Positions 18,855 to 29,740 are shown, counted from the stretch's first letter. The stretch is 64,000 nucleotides of DNA from Pseudomonas sp. L5B5 (GCF_020520285.1 NZ_CP084742.1:4588001-4652000); one strand, 5' to 3'. The notes: generated from the letters alone by a model not told the origin. Translations and numbers: made by a program.

Positions 18855-19848
18855 GGCGGCCCAGATCGGCCAGCCATTGTGGGATGCGGCGTTCCAGGTA
18901 GTAGCCGGGATGCTTGAGGGAACCGTTGACGAACCCCACATGGCCGCCCCTGGCTTGCAGCTCGAACTGGGTGCTGGATGACAGTTCGCTGGGTTCGGGC
19001 AGGCTGTGGCGGAAGACGAAGGGGTCGTCCGCAGCCTGGATGATCAGGGTCGGCGTGCGAATTTCCCCCAGGAAATAGCGGCTGGAGGCTCGCCGATAAT
19101 AGTCCTGGGCATCGGTAAACCCATTCAGCGGCGCGGTGACCCGGCCGTCGAAATCCCAGAAGGTGCGCATCTTGGTCAGCGGCCCCAGTTGTGCCAGGGT
19201 CGCCAGGCCCTCGTGGCGGCCGTCGTGCTGGAACTGGCGCTGCTTGTCCTTGATGTAGGCCAGCATCTCGCGCATGAAATGCGCCTGGTAGACCCTGGAA
19301 AAGCCCTGGCCGATACGGTCGGCACACTGGTCCAGGCGAAATGGCACCGACACTGCGGTGGCGCCTTGCAGGGAGCTGGCGCTGCCGGTTTCCCCCAGGT
19401 ACTTGAGCAAGACATTGCCGCCCAGGGAGTAGCCCACGGCATACAGCGGTGCCAGTGGGCGCTTGGCGCGCAGGTGGGCGACGGCCGAGGCCAGATCTTC
19501 ACTGGCGCCTGAGTGATAGCTGCGTGCTAGCAGGTTGGGTTCGCCGGAGCAGCCGCGCCAGTTCAGTGCCACGCTGGCCCAGCCCTGGTTCGCCAGGGCC
19601 TGTTGCAGGCCGGTCACGTAATGCGAGCCGGAGGAGCCGGTCAGGCCGTGCAGCACCAGCACCAGCGGTGCCTCGGCGCTGTGGGGGCCGTACCAGTCGA
19701 GATCGAGAAAGTCGCCGTCTTCCAGCCACAGGCGTTCGCGCTGGCGTTCCAGTGGGGTGGCCGGCCGCCACAGGGGCCCCCAGAGGGTCTGCAGGTGCGG
19801 ATTGCCTAGGCCGAAGGCGGGGATGAAGCGATCTGGCGAGTCGGGCAC
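18847..19848 (-). CDS. YheT-family alpha/beta-fold hydrolase
   Basis: 333 residues. The pattern FGLGNPHLQTLWGPLWRP at the N-terminus, VLHGLTGSSGSHYV, WRGCSGEPNLLARSYHSG and the nucleophile elbow VGYSLGGNVLLKYLGE identify the YheT/ABHD1-3 family. The catalytic Ser is in GYSLGG; the late His is in RGGHVGF. The physiological substrate is not known, though esters or membrane lipids are likely. It overlaps the AraC gene by 8 bases. Confidence 0.87.
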   Translation of the reverse strand: MPDSPDRFIPAFGLGNPHLQTLWGPLWRPATPLERQRERLWLEDGDFLDLDWYGPHSAEAPLVLVLHGLTGSSGSHYVTGLQQALANQGWASVALNWRGCSGEPNLLARSYHSGASEDLASAVAHLRAKRPLAPLYAVGYSLGGNVLLKYLGETGSASSLQGATAVSVPFRLDQCADRIGQGFSRVYQAHFMREMLAYIKDKQRQFQHDGRHEGLATLAQLGPLTKMRTFWDFDGRVTAPLNGFTDAQDYYRRASSRYFLGEIRTPTLIIQAADDPFVFRHSLPEPSELSSSTQFELQARGGHVGFVNGSLKHPGYYLERRIPQWLADLGRHG

Positions 19849-19911
19849 GGGGAGTATCTCGATGCAGCGGTGCGCAGTCCGGGCGGGCTGCGCACCTTGT
19901 TCCGGCCGGTG

Positions 19912-20532
19912 CTAAGCCGCGTTGTCTGCCATACGTTGCCACAACGCGTAATGCACCTGCCCGGATTTTTGCTCGCGGTGCAGGCGCCAGCGTGCTGGCA
20001 GGCCCAGGGTCGAGGGCGGGGTCTCGCTTTCGGTGTAGATCCAGGCATCGTCTGCCAGCCAGCCACGCTCTTCAAGCAGGGCGCAGGCGGCGGGCAGCAA
20101 GTTCTGGTTGAACGGCGGGTCGAGGAACGCCAGGTCGAAGGCGGTGGCTGGTTGGGTCTCCAGGTAGCGCAGTGCATCGCTCGTCTGCACCTGGCCTACG
20201 GTGCAGCGCAGGGTACCCAGGTGCTCGCGCAGGCTGGACACCGCGACGCTGCTGCTGTCCAGGGCCAGGCCGCTGGCGGCGCCACGGGACAGGGCCTCGA
20301 GGAACACCGCGCCGCTGCCGGCAAACAGGTCGATCACCTTGGCCCCGGCCACATAGGGCGCGAGCCAGTTGAACAGGGTCTCGCGCACTCGGTCTGGGGT
20401 TGGGCGCAACCCGGGCAGGTCGGGGAAGCTCAGTTTACGGCTGCGCCATTCGCCGCCGATGATGCGCAACTGACCCACGCCATTGTGCAGGTTGTGGGCG
20501 GGTTTCTTGCTGGGACGGGCTGGACGGGCCAT
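19912..20532 (-). CDS. rsmD: 16S rRNA m2G966 methyltransferase
   Basis: 206 residues. LRIIGGEWRSRKLSFPD followed by RPTPDRVRETLFNWL is the RsmD signature; the SAM motif is VIDLFAGSGAVFLEALSRGA and the catalytic motif DLAFLDPPFNQNL (DPPF). It methylates N2 of G966 in 16S rRNA of assembled 30S particles. The start overlaps the stop of the upstream M16 gene by one base (TGATG). RsmD is commonly next to ftsYEX in proteobacteria, as here. Confidence 0.95.
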   Translation of the reverse strand: MARPARPSKKPAHNLHNGVGQLRIIGGEWRSRKLSFPDLPGLRPTPDRVRETLFNWLAPYVAGAKVIDLFAGSGAVFLEALSRGAASGLALDSSSVAVSSLREHLGTLRCTVGQVQTSDALRYLETQPATAFDLAFLDPPFNQNLLPAACALLEERGWLADDAWIYTESETPPSTLGLPARWRLHREQKSGQVHYALWQRMADNAA

Positions 20533-22022
20533 CAGTGCTCCGGAACCCCGAGCGGCTGCTCGGCGGGTTTGTCAGTAGGGGGCGGCAACGGCTTCTGGGC
20601 GACGGTCGGACCGGCGCTGACGATGACCATCTTGTCGACGCTCAAGTGTTTGTTCATGGCGGCCTTGACCTGCTCCACGGTCAGCGCCTGGGACTGGCGC
20701 ATGAAGTCTTCCAGGTAGCTCAGGGGCAGGTTGTAGAAGCCCATGGCGCCCAGTTGGCCGACGATATCGGCGTTGCTGGCGGTGGACAGCGGGAAGCTGC
20801 CGGCCAGCTCGCGCTTGGCATCGTCCAGTTCCTTCTGGGTCGGGCCGTTCTTCAGGTACTCGGCGAACACGTCCTGCACCAGTTTCAGGGTGCCCTCGCT
20901 CATTTCGGCACGGGTCTGCAGGTTGATCATGAACGGGCCACGAACCTGCATCGGGGTGAAGCCAGAGTAGACACCGTAGGTCAGGCCGCGTTTTTCACGC
21001 ACTTCGCTCATCAGCCGGGTGCCGAAACCGCCACCGCCAAGGATCTGGTTGCCCAGGGATACTGCAGCATAGTCCGGGTCGTCACGGTCGATCCCCAGTT
21101 GTGCCAGCAGCAGGTTGGTCTGGCTCGATGGGAACTCGATGTGGCCGAGGCTGGCCTTGGGTTCTACGGGTTGCTCGATCTTCGCCAGGGCTGGGCCCTT
21201 GGGCAGGGCGCTGGAAACCTGGGCGGCAATCGCCTCGGCATCGCTGCGCGACAGGTCGCCGACCAGGGCGATCACCCCATTGCCAGCGGTATAGGCCTTG
21301 GCGTGGAACGCTTGCAGTTGCGCGAGGCTAATGCTCGGAACGCTCTTGGCATTGCCTTCGCTGGCATGGGCATAGGGATGGTTGCCGTACAGGCGCTGCA
21401 TCAGCTCCAGGCTGGCCAGTTTGCCGGGGTTCTGCTTCTGGTACTCGAAGCCGGCGAGCAACTGGTTCTTGATCCGGGCCAGGGAGTCGGCAGGGAAGGT
21501 CGGCTTGCCCACCACTTCGGCAAACAGCTTCAGCGCTGGCTGGCGTTTATCCACCGCGCTGAGGCTGCGCAACGAGACCACGGCCATGTCCTTGTAGGCG
21601 CCGTTGCCGATATCCGCTCCCAGGCTTTCAAAGCCCCGGGCGATGGCGCCAACGTCCTTGCCGGGCACACCCTCGTTGAGCATGGCGTTGGTCAGCAGGG
21701 CCAGGCCGGAGGTGTTGCCATCCTGGCTGCTGCCGGCGGCGAAGATCAGGCGCATGTCGAACATCGGCAGCTCGCGGGCCTCGACGAACAATACCTTGGC
21801 GCCTTCTGCGGTGTTCCAGGTCTGTACATTGAGGTTGCGGTGGCTGGGCGCCTTGCCATCCAGCTCGGCCAGGGATTGCAGTTTCTGGCTGCTCTTGGCG
21901 TTGTCCAGGGCCTGGCTGGCATTGCTTTCGCCGGAGCGCGACAGGTAGAGGCCACCGGCGGTGAGCAGGGCCACCAGCGCGGCGCCCAGCAGGATCGGTG
22001 AAGCATTCTTGCGCTTATTCAT
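20532..22022 (-). CDS. M16-family peptidase-like protein, non-catalytic partner
   Basis: 496 residues with an N-terminal membrane or signal segment (ILLGAALVALLTAGGLYLS). The M16 fold is recognisable (MLNEGVPGKDVGAIARGFESLGADIGNG, and LGNQILGGGGFGTRLMSEVREKRGLTYGVYSGF), but the HxxEH zinc motif is missing at the expected place. This is the pattern of M16 heterodimers where one subunit is catalytic and the other carries the substrate-gripping R/Y segment seen here (REKRGLTYG). It is paired with the catalytic subunit just upstream with 8 bases of overlap. The location should be periplasmic. Confidence 0.88.
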   Translation of the reverse strand: MNKRKNASPILLGAALVALLTAGGLYLSRSGESNASQALDNAKSSQKLQSLAELDGKAPSHRNLNVQTWNTAEGAKVLFVEARELPMFDMRLIFAAGSSQDGNTSGLALLTNAMLNEGVPGKDVGAIARGFESLGADIGNGAYKDMAVVSLRSLSAVDKRQPALKLFAEVVGKPTFPADSLARIKNQLLAGFEYQKQNPGKLASLELMQRLYGNHPYAHASEGNAKSVPSISLAQLQAFHAKAYTAGNGVIALVGDLSRSDAEAIAAQVSSALPKGPALAKIEQPVEPKASLGHIEFPSSQTNLLLAQLGIDRDDPDYAAVSLGNQILGGGGFGTRLMSEVREKRGLTYGVYSGFTPMQVRGPFMINLQTRAEMSEGTLKLVQDVFAEYLKNGPTQKELDDAKRELAGSFPLSTASNADIVGQLGAMGFYNLPLSYLEDFMRQSQALTVEQVKAAMNKHLSVDKMVIVSAGPTVAQKPLPPPTDKPAEQPLGVPEH

Positions 22023-23370
22023 GAGCGGACTCCTCAGGCAGTACGTGGGCCACGCTCATACGTTCCCGGGTGAAGTAGGTGCGGGCGGCCTTCTGGATGT
22101 CTTCCGGGGTCACGCTTTGCAGCTCGGCAAGCTCGGTGTCCATCAGCTTCCACGACAGGCCGACGGTTTCCAGCTGGCCGATGGCGGTGGCCTGGCTGGT
22201 GATGGAGTCGCGTTCATAGACCAGGCCGGCGATCACCTGGGCCCGCACGCGTTCCAGCTCTTCTGCGGACGGCGGGGTGGTCTTGAGCTGGTCCAGCATG
22301 CGCCACAGACCGGCTTCGGCCTGGGCGATGGTTTTCTTCTTCTGGCTGTTGGGGGTGGCCGAGAGCATGAACAGGCTGTCGCCCCGGGTGTAGGCGTCGT
22401 AGCTGGTCGAGCCGTTGGACAGCAGTTCCTCGCCACGCTCCAGCTGGGTCGGGATGCGGGCGCTGTAGCCGCCATCCAGCAGGGCCGAGGCCAGGCGCAG
22501 AGCGTTCACCGAGCGCTTGTCCTCGACAGTGGCGATGCTCGGCACGTTGAAGGCCAGCATCAGGCTTGGCAGCTGGGTCTTCACATGCAGGGTGATCAGG
22601 CGTTCGCCGGGTTCGGCCAGCTCCATGGGGATCTTCGCCGGTGGCACGTCACGCTTGGCAATGGCGCCGAAATAGCGCTGGGCCAAGGCCTTGACCTCGT
22701 CCGGGGTGACATCGCCGACCACCACCAGCGTCGCGTTGTTGGGGGCGTACCAGGACTGGTACCAGTGGCGCAGCTCCTCGACCTTCATCCGGTTCAGGTC
22801 GGCCATCCAGCCGATGGTCGGGGTGTGGTAGCCGCTGGCGGGATAGGCCATGGCCTTGAAACGCTCGTAGGCCTTGGACATGGGCTTGTCGTCGGTGCGC
22901 AGGCGGCGCTCTTCCTTGATCACCTCGATCTCGCGGCTGAATTCGTCGGCCGGCAGGCGCAGGCTGGCCATGCGGTCGGCTTCCAGCTCCAGGGCGACAC
23001 CCAGGCGGTCACGGGCCAGGACCTGGTAGTAGGCGGTGAAGTCATCGCTGGTGAAGGCATTCTCCTCGGCGCCCAGGTCCCGCAGGATCAACGAGGCTTC
23101 GCCGGGCCCGACCTTTTCGCTGCCCTTGAACATCATGTGTTCCAGGGCGTGGGACAGGCCGGTCTGGCCAGGGGTTTCGTAGCTGGAGCCGACCTTGTAC
23201 CAGACCTGGGAGACCACCACCGGGGCACGATGATCTTCGCGGACCACGACCTTGAGGCCGTTGTCGAGGGTGAATTCGTGGGTGGGTTGCGGGTCGGCAG
23301 CCAGGGCTGCAAGAGGCAGACAAACTGTGCTGAGCAGCAGGCCTGCGGCGCGGCGGGCTAGAGCATTCAT
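22015..23370 (-). CDS. M16-family zinc metallopeptidase, catalytic subunit
   Basis: 451 residues with an N-terminal signal peptide (LLLSTVCLPLAALAADPQ). The inverted zinc motif HALEHMMF (HxxEH) sits near residue 79, and the distal Glu ligand is expected in the ENAFTSDDFTAYYQVL region, as in pitrilysin-class M16B enzymes. A periplasmic protease working with the non-catalytic subunit encoded next. The pair lies upstream of rsmD in one operon, divergent from ftsY. Its substrate is unknown. Confidence 0.92.
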   Translation of the reverse strand: MNALARRAAGLLLSTVCLPLAALAADPQPTHEFTLDNGLKVVVREDHRAPVVVSQVWYKVGSSYETPGQTGLSHALEHMMFKGSEKVGPGEASLILRDLGAEENAFTSDDFTAYYQVLARDRLGVALELEADRMASLRLPADEFSREIEVIKEERRLRTDDKPMSKAYERFKAMAYPASGYHTPTIGWMADLNRMKVEELRHWYQSWYAPNNATLVVVGDVTPDEVKALAQRYFGAIAKRDVPPAKIPMELAEPGERLITLHVKTQLPSLMLAFNVPSIATVEDKRSVNALRLASALLDGGYSARIPTQLERGEELLSNGSTSYDAYTRGDSLFMLSATPNSQKKKTIAQAEAGLWRMLDQLKTTPPSAEELERVRAQVIAGLVYERDSITSQATAIGQLETVGLSWKLMDTELAELQSVTPEDIQKAARTYFTRERMSVAHVLPEESAHE

Positions 23371-23797
23371 TCGTTTTTAAACCTGTTGGGCTGCCCGCTG
23401 GGTCTTGGTCAGCGAGCGAGAGGTTGGGGCGGGTCGCCATTCGTTACCAGGTCAGGCCTGCGGGTGGCCACACGGTACTGGTAATGAGGGGTGACACGCC
23501 CTAGGATACTGATCCGTTTCACTGGCGGCCACGCCTATCAGGTGTTTGCGGCTCAGCAACAACTTGATCGGGTTGTATGAGTTATCGGCAATATTCCTTG
23601 ATTTATCAGCTAAAATTCGACGTTTCGCCGATTTTGCCGTTCCAGTCCTTTAGTAAAATCGATCCTTGAGGTGCTTTCGGGCATTTCGACAACATGTTGC
23701 GCGTGAACAAGCTGGATGAAACATAGTCTGTTCTGCATCGAATATTTATTTACCGAGGCGCCTGCTGGCGCATCGCTACCTTGAGATAGTCATCTCC
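23371..23797. other. Divergent intergenic region, M16 operon / ftsY
   Basis: 427 bases with no supported gene. The stretch 23560-23760 is clearly AT-richer than its surroundings and should hold the ftsY promoter. The best plus-strand -10-like hexamers are TAAAAT at 23611-23616 and 23654-23659, but neither has a good -35 at 16-18 bases. The left part (23371-23540) should hold the M16 operon promoter; TATCCT near 23501-23506 on the minus strand is a weak -10 candidate. No RNA gene was recognised. Confidence 0.4.
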
Positions 23798-25395
<1,598 letters not shown>

Positions 25396-25399
<4 letters not shown>

Positions 25400-26067
25400 T
25401 TCGTTTCGAACAGGTCGGTAAGCGCTATCCCAATGGTCACGTTGGCCTGCATGAGCTGAGCTTTCGCGTCCGGCGCGGAGAATTCCTGTTCGTCACTGGT
25501 CATTCCGGTGCCGGTAAAAGCACCCTGTTGCGCCTGCTGCTGGCCATGGAGCGCCCCACCTCGGGCAAGTTGCTGCTGGCCGGGCAGGACCTGGGACAGA
25601 TCAGCAACGCGCAGATTCCGTTTCTGCGTCGACAGATCGGTGTGGTGTTCCAGAACCACCAGTTGCTGTTCGATCGCACGGTCTTCAACAACGTGGCCCT
25701 GCCGCTGCAGATCCTCGGACTGTCCAAGGCCGAGATCGCCAAGCGCGTGGATTCGGCCCTGGAACGCGTGGCCCTGTCGGACAAGGCCGAGCTCTATCCC
25801 GGCGACCTGTCCACCGGTCAGCAGCAACGGGTGGGCATCGCCCGAGCCATCGTCCACCGTCCGGCATTGCTGTTGGCGGATGAACCCACCGGTAACCTCG
25901 ACCCGCGTCTTGCGGCGGAAATCATGGGCGTATTCGAAGATATCAACCGTCTGGGCACCAGTGTGCTGATAGCCAGCCACGACCTGGCCCTGATTGCCCG
26001 CATGCGTCATCGCATGCTGACCCTGCAACGTGGCCGCCTGATCGGCGACGGGGAGGCCGGCGAATGA
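25396..26067 (+). CDS. ftsE: Cell-division ABC ATP-binding protein FtsE
   Basis: 223 residues. Walker A GHSGAGKSTLLRLLL, Q-loop VFQNHQLLF, signature DLSTGQQQRVGIARAIV, Walker B LLLADEPTGNLD and the switch His ASHDLAL are all present. The signature is STGQQQ in place of the usual LSGGEQQ. With FtsX it couples ATP hydrolysis to periplasmic activation of peptidoglycan amidases at the division site. Overlaps ftsY and ftsX by 4 bases each. Confidence 0.96.
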
Positions 26068-27086
26068 GTGCGACCCGTACCCCTAAAGTGGCGGAGCGCG
26101 TAGCGCCCAAGGCCTCCGAGGCGCCGCCGCCGAAGAAAAAGCGCGACGAAGACGACGGTCCGGATTTTGGCACCCTGCTGCACGCCTGGCTCGAAAACCA
26201 CCGTGCCAGCCTGCTGGACAGCTTGCGGCGCCTGGGCAAGCAGCCGATCGGCAGCTTCTTCACCTGCTTGGTGATGGCCGTGGCCTTGAGCCTGCCCATG
26301 GGCCTGTCGCTGCTGCTCAATAACATCGAGCGCCTGGGCGGCTCCTGGCAGCGTGCAGCACAGATTTCGCTGTACCTGGATCTGGGGGCATCTGCCAGTG
26401 ATGGCGAAACGCTCCGCGAGCAGATCAAGAGCCTGCCGGGCGTGGCGGATGCCGAGTTCATCAGCAAGGAAAAGGCCCTGGAAGAGTTCCAGCAGCAGTC
26501 CGGGCTGGGCGAGGCCTTGCGCGAACTGCCCCATAATCCACTGCCGGGTGTGGTGCTGGTAACGCCCAACGAAGTGGACAAGACGACCCTGGATGCCTTG
26601 CGCCAGCGCCTGGCAGAAATGCCCAAGGTGCAGCTGGCGCAGCTGGACCTGGTCTGGGTGGAGCGGCTGGCGGCAATCCTCAAGCTGGGCGATCGGTTTG
26701 TCTTCGGCCTGACGGTGCTGCTGGTTTCTGCATTACTTTTGGTGATAGGCAATACCATTCGTCTTCATATTGAAAATCGCCGCACCGAGATAGAAGTGAT
26801 TAAACTCGTCGGCGGCACAGACAGCTATGTGCGACGTCCTTTCCTTTATATGGGCGCGCTGTATGGCTTCGGTGCGGGCATCCTGTCCTGGGGAGTCCTG
26901 GCCTTTGGCCTGGATTGGTTGAACGATGCGGTAGTGGGCCTGGCAGGTCTCTACGGCAGTGATTTCGCCCTGGCGGGTGTGCCTGTTGCGGACGGTCTGT
27001 CGCTCTTGCTAGGGGCGGTGCTGTTGGGTTATATCGGTGCGTGGATTGCGGTGGCCCGTCACCTGAGGGAGCTGGCACCGAAATAG
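26064..27086 (+). CDS. ftsX: Cell-division permease FtsX
   Basis: 340 residues. A basic cytoplasmic N-terminus (PKKKRDEDDGPDFG) precedes TM1 (SFFTCLVMAVALSLPMGLSLLL), a periplasmic domain (about residues 95-205) and three C-terminal membrane helices (beginning FVFGLTVLLVSALLLVIGNTIRLHI), the FtsX/MacB-like layout. The periplasmic loop would bind an amidase activator such as EnvC. Starts by ATGA overlap with ftsE. Confidence 0.95.
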   Translation: MSATRTPKVAERVAPKASEAPPPKKKRDEDDGPDFGTLLHAWLENHRASLLDSLRRLGKQPIGSFFTCLVMAVALSLPMGLSLLLNNIERLGGSWQRAAQISLYLDLGASASDGETLREQIKSLPGVADAEFISKEKALEEFQQQSGLGEALRELPHNPLPGVVLVTPNEVDKTTLDALRQRLAEMPKVQLAQLDLVWVERLAAILKLGDRFVFGLTVLLVSALLLVIGNTIRLHIENRRTEIEVIKLVGGTDSYVRRPFLYMGALYGFGAGILSWGVLAFGLDWLNDAVVGLAGLYGSDFALAGVPVADGLSLLLGAVLLGYIGAWIAVARHLRELAPK

Positions 27087-27123
27087 TGTCTTTTTGCTTG
27101 TATTGACCTTTCAGCGTTCATGG

Positions 27124-27150
27124 GAACTTGTTTAGCGGTTTCCGGTCAAT
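27124..27150 (+). promoter_or_regulatory. Probable AlgU (sigma-22/sigma-E) promoter of rpoH
   Basis: GAACTT (27124-27129), a 16-base spacer and TCAAT (27146-27150) match the AlgU/RpoE promoter layout (GAACTT-N16/17-TCtgA, here imperfect in the -10). It is 50 bases upstream of the rpoH start. In P. aeruginosa rpoH is known to be partly transcribed by AlgU, which supports the call. Confidence 0.65.
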
Positions 27151-27199
27151 TTTCGCAGTGCTGAACTGCACGAGTTATGTGAGTCGGAGGTTTTTTCGT

Positions 27200-28054
27200 A
27201 TGACCACTTCTTTGCAACCTGCTTACGCATTGGTTCCAGGCGCAAACCTGGAGGCCTATGTGCACACGGTGAACAGCATTCCATTGCTGACGCCCGAGCA
27301 GGAGCGTGAACTGGCCGAGAGTCTCTACTATGAGCAGAATCTTGAGGCGGCTCGGCAGATGGTGCTTGCCCACCTGCGTTTTGTCGTACATATCGCCCGC
27401 AGCTATTCCGGCTACGGGCTGGCCCAGGCCGACCTGATCCAGGAAGGCAACGTTGGCCTGATGAAGGCCGTGAAGCGCTTCAACCCCGAGATGGGCGTGC
27501 GCTTGGTGTCTTTCGCCGTTCACTGGATCAAGGCGGAAATCCACGAGTTCATCCTGCGCAATTGGCGGATCGTCAAGGTCGCGACCACCAAGGCCCAGCG
27601 CAAGCTGTTCTTCAACCTGCGCAGCCAGAAGAAACGCCTGGCCTGGCTGAACAACGAGGAAGTCCATCGCGTGGCGGAAAGCCTCGGCGTAGAGCCACGT
27701 GAAGTGCGCGAGATGGAAAGCCGCCTGACCGGCCAGGACATGGCCTTCGACCCGGCTGCCGAAGCCGACGACGACAGCGCCTTCCAGGCGCCGGCCAACT
27801 ACCTGGAAGATCATCGCTACGATCCGGCGTTGCAGCTGGAAGACGCTGACTGGAGCGACAACTCCACCAACAACCTGCATGAAGCGCTGGAAGTGTTGGA
27901 CGAGCGTAGCCGTGACATTCTCTATCAGCGCTGGTTGGCTGAAGAGAAAGCGACGCTGCACGATCTGGCACAGAAGTACAACGTTTCGGCCGAGCGGATC
28001 CGCCAGCTGGAAAAAAGCGCGATGAACAAGCTCAAGCTGTCCATTGCCGCTTGA
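27200..28054 (+). CDS. rpoH: RNA polymerase heat-shock sigma factor RpoH (sigma-32)
   Basis: 284 residues, the normal length. Region 2 reads [45 protein letters not shown], the RpoH box [15 protein letters not shown] follows at about 130, and region 4 ends with [29 protein letters not shown]. It directs transcription of chaperone and protease genes. The ATG at 27200 is chosen since the N-terminus [20 protein letters not shown] is the Pseudomonas form and GGAGG lies about 9 bases upstream. A strong terminator follows. Confidence 0.97.
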   Translation: MTTSLQPAYALVPGANLEAYVHTVNSIPLLTPEQERELAESLYYEQNLEAARQMVLAHLRFVVHIARSYSGYGLAQADLIQEGNVGLMKAVKRFNPEMGVRLVSFAVHWIKAEIHEFILRNWRIVKVATTKAQRKLFFNLRSQKKRLAWLNNEEVHRVAESLGVEPREVREMESRLTGQDMAFDPAAEADDDSAFQAPANYLEDHRYDPALQLEDADWSDNSTNNLHEALEVLDERSRDILYQRWLAEEKATLHDLAQKYNVSAERIRQLEKSAMNKLKLSIAA

Positions 28055-28074
28055 ATGCCGTCCAGGCACCAAGC

Positions 28075-28103
28075 AAAACGCCCCGAGATGATCGGGGCGT
28101 TTT
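28075..28103. terminator. Rho-independent terminator after rpoH
   Basis: A perfect 12-base stem (AAAACGCCCCGA / TCGGGGCGTTTT) around a 5-base loop, A-rich on the left and T-rich on the right. It can serve rpoH and the convergent mtgA. Confidence 0.93.
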
Positions 28104-28123
28104 CGTTTGTGCTTGGCGCTGGA

Positions 28124-28846
28124 TTACTCGGCCCAGGGCGCCTGGCGTGATTCGTTCAGGCGCTTGAGGTAGTCGGCCCCGCCCAATTGGCTCATCTGCC
28201 GTCGAATCCAGCCCGCGCGCTGTAGGACATAGGTGCTGGGGCGTGCGGCACTCCAGACCCTGGGGTTGGGCAGGACGGCGGCCAACAGGCTGGCCTGCTG
28301 GCGCGACAGATTGGCGGCGCTGACCCCGAAGTGATGACGCGCGGCAGCTTCGGCGCCGAACACGCCTTCATCCCATTCCGCGCTGTTGAGATAGACCTCA
28401 AGAATCCTCTGCTTTGGCCACAGCACTTCGATCAACGCAGTGAACCAGGCTTCCAGGCCCTTGCGCAGATAGCTGCGACCGGACCACAGGAACAGGTTCT
28501 TCGATACCTGCTGGCTCAGGGTGCTGGCGCCGCGGATCTTGCCGCCTCGTTCGTTGTAGGCCAGGGCTGCCTGGATGGCATCGAAGTCGAATCCCCAGTG
28601 CTCGGGGAATTTCTGGTCTTCACTGGCGATTACCGCGACCTTGAGGTTGTCGGAGATTTCGTCCCAGGGTGTCCAGGTACGCTGCAGGTCGATGGGGTCG
28701 CCGTCGACCCAGGATTCGATCTTGCGCTCGACCATCAGGGCCGTGCCGGGCGGAGGTACGAAACGCAACAGCAGCACCAGCGCGACACTGCCGATGACGA
28801 ACCACTTCAAGGCTTTTACCAGACGACGAAACAGATAACGCAGCAT
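28124..28846 (-). CDS. mtgA: Monofunctional biosynthetic peptidoglycan transglycosylase
   Basis: 240 residues. One N-terminal membrane anchor (LKWFVIGSVALVLLLRFVPPP) is followed by a GT51 domain: VIASEDQKFPEHWGFD carries the first catalytic Glu, GASTLSQQVSKNLFLWSGRSYLRKGLEAWFTALIE is the GT51 motif II/III region, and KQRILEVYLNSAEWDEGVFGAEAAARHHF completes it. It polymerises lipid II glycan chains without a transpeptidase domain. Monocistronic, convergent with rpoH. Confidence 0.95.
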   Translation of the reverse strand: MLRYLFRRLVKALKWFVIGSVALVLLLRFVPPPGTALMVERKIESWVDGDPIDLQRTWTPWDEISDNLKVAVIASEDQKFPEHWGFDFDAIQAALAYNERGGKIRGASTLSQQVSKNLFLWSGRSYLRKGLEAWFTALIEVLWPKQRILEVYLNSAEWDEGVFGAEAAARHHFGVSAANLSRQQASLLAAVLPNPRVWSAARPSTYVLQRAGWIRRQMSQLGGADYLKRLNESRQAPWAE

Positions 28847-28920
28847 AGAGATGGCTTGGCCGAACCCGTTGAGCGCGCCATTATACAGACCCTTTGCGCT
28901 GAATCTGACTGGAGTTCCCC

Positions 28921-29301
28921 ATGTTGCGTGGCTTCCTGATGCTGGCTGCCTTCTTCGGTTTCACCGGAGTAGCCCTTGGCGCTTTCGCCGCCCACGGCCT
29001 GAAAAGCCGCCTCAGCGCCGAGTACCTGGCCATCTTCCATACCGGGGTCACGTACCAGTTGGTGCACTGCCTGGCCCTGTTCGGCGTGGCGCTGCTGGCC
29101 ACCCAGGTTCCGGGACGGCTGGTGACCTGGGCGGGCGTGGCTTTCACCCTGGGCATCCTGCTGTTCTCCGGCAGCCTGTACCTGTTGACCCTGACCGGCG
29201 TTGGCAAGCTGGGCATCATCACGCCCCTGGGTGGCGCGGCGTTCCTCGCCGGCTGGCTGCTGCTGGGGCTTGCCGCCTGGCGCCTGCAAGCGGCCGCCTG
29301 A
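28921..29301 (+). CDS. DUF423-family membrane protein (YgdD-like)
   Basis: 126 residues with four membrane helices. GVALGAFAAHGLKSRLSAEYLAIFHTGVTYQLVHCLALF is the DUF423 signature, and the C-terminal half has ITPLGGAAFLAGWLLLGLAAW. A small inner-membrane protein of unknown function. It sits 20-70 bases before the thiS promoter region and is divergent from mtgA. Confidence 0.88.
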   Translation: MLRGFLMLAAFFGFTGVALGAFAAHGLKSRLSAEYLAIFHTGVTYQLVHCLALFGVALLATQVPGRLVTWAGVAFTLGILLFSGSLYLLTLTGVGKLGIITPLGGAAFLAGWLLLGLAAWRLQAAA

Positions 29302-29310
29302 CGCTTGTAG

Positions 29311-29340
29311 CTGACCTTTAGGTCATGATCGGGCTAGAAT
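29311..29340 (+). promoter_or_regulatory. Candidate thiS promoter with overlapping palindrome
   Basis: CTGACC (29311-29316) and TAGAAT (29335-29340) are spaced by 18 bases. The palindrome TGACCT-TT-AGGTCA (29312-29325) covers the -35 and could bind a repressor. No TPP riboswitch structure was recognised between here and thiS. Confidence 0.45.
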
Positions 29341-29372
29341 GCTGGCCCCTAAAAATGATGGCGGCCTCGAGC

Positions 29373-29573
29373 ATGCGCATTCAGTTGAACGGTGAATCCT
29401 TCGAATTGCCCGATGGCTCGACTGTCGCGGCCCTGCTGACGCACCTTGAACTGACCGGGCGGCGGATAGCAGTGGAACTCAACCTGGATATCGTTCCGCG
29501 CAGCCAGCATGCCCAAACTTCCCTGAACGAAGGCGATCAGGTGGAAGTGGTCCACGCCATCGGCGGCGGCTAG
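29373..29573 (+). CDS. thiS: Sulfur carrier protein ThiS
   Basis: 66 residues with the ubiquitin-like fold and the C-terminal Gly-Gly (HAIGGG) that is adenylated and thiocarboxylated to carry sulfur for the thiamine thiazole. MRIQLNGESFELPDG is the family N-terminus; an in-frame ATG 48 bases upstream overlaps the promoter and is rejected. Followed by thiG after 167 bases. Confidence 0.95.
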   Translation: MRIQLNGESFELPDGSTVAALLTHLELTGRRIAVELNLDIVPRSQHAQTSLNEGDQVEVVHAIGGG

Positions 29574-29740
29574 CCAGGTACCGCGAGGATTGCGGCGTTA
29601 AAAAGCAGGCTCGGAATACTCATTGAGTTGCCTAGGTTCCACCACCTCGCCTGTTTTTGCCTTCCTGCCCTCGCTCGTTCTCATGGCATTTGGTCCACCA
29701 AAGAATTCTGCAAGAACCTCACCCCAACAGAGGATTTCCG

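Noticed and set aside
29574..29740. Possible TPP riboswitch or small RNA between thiS and thiG
   Set aside because: The conserved THI-box elements could not be found; only a loose pairing of AAAAAGCAGGC with GCCTGTTTTT is seen, with a large loop.
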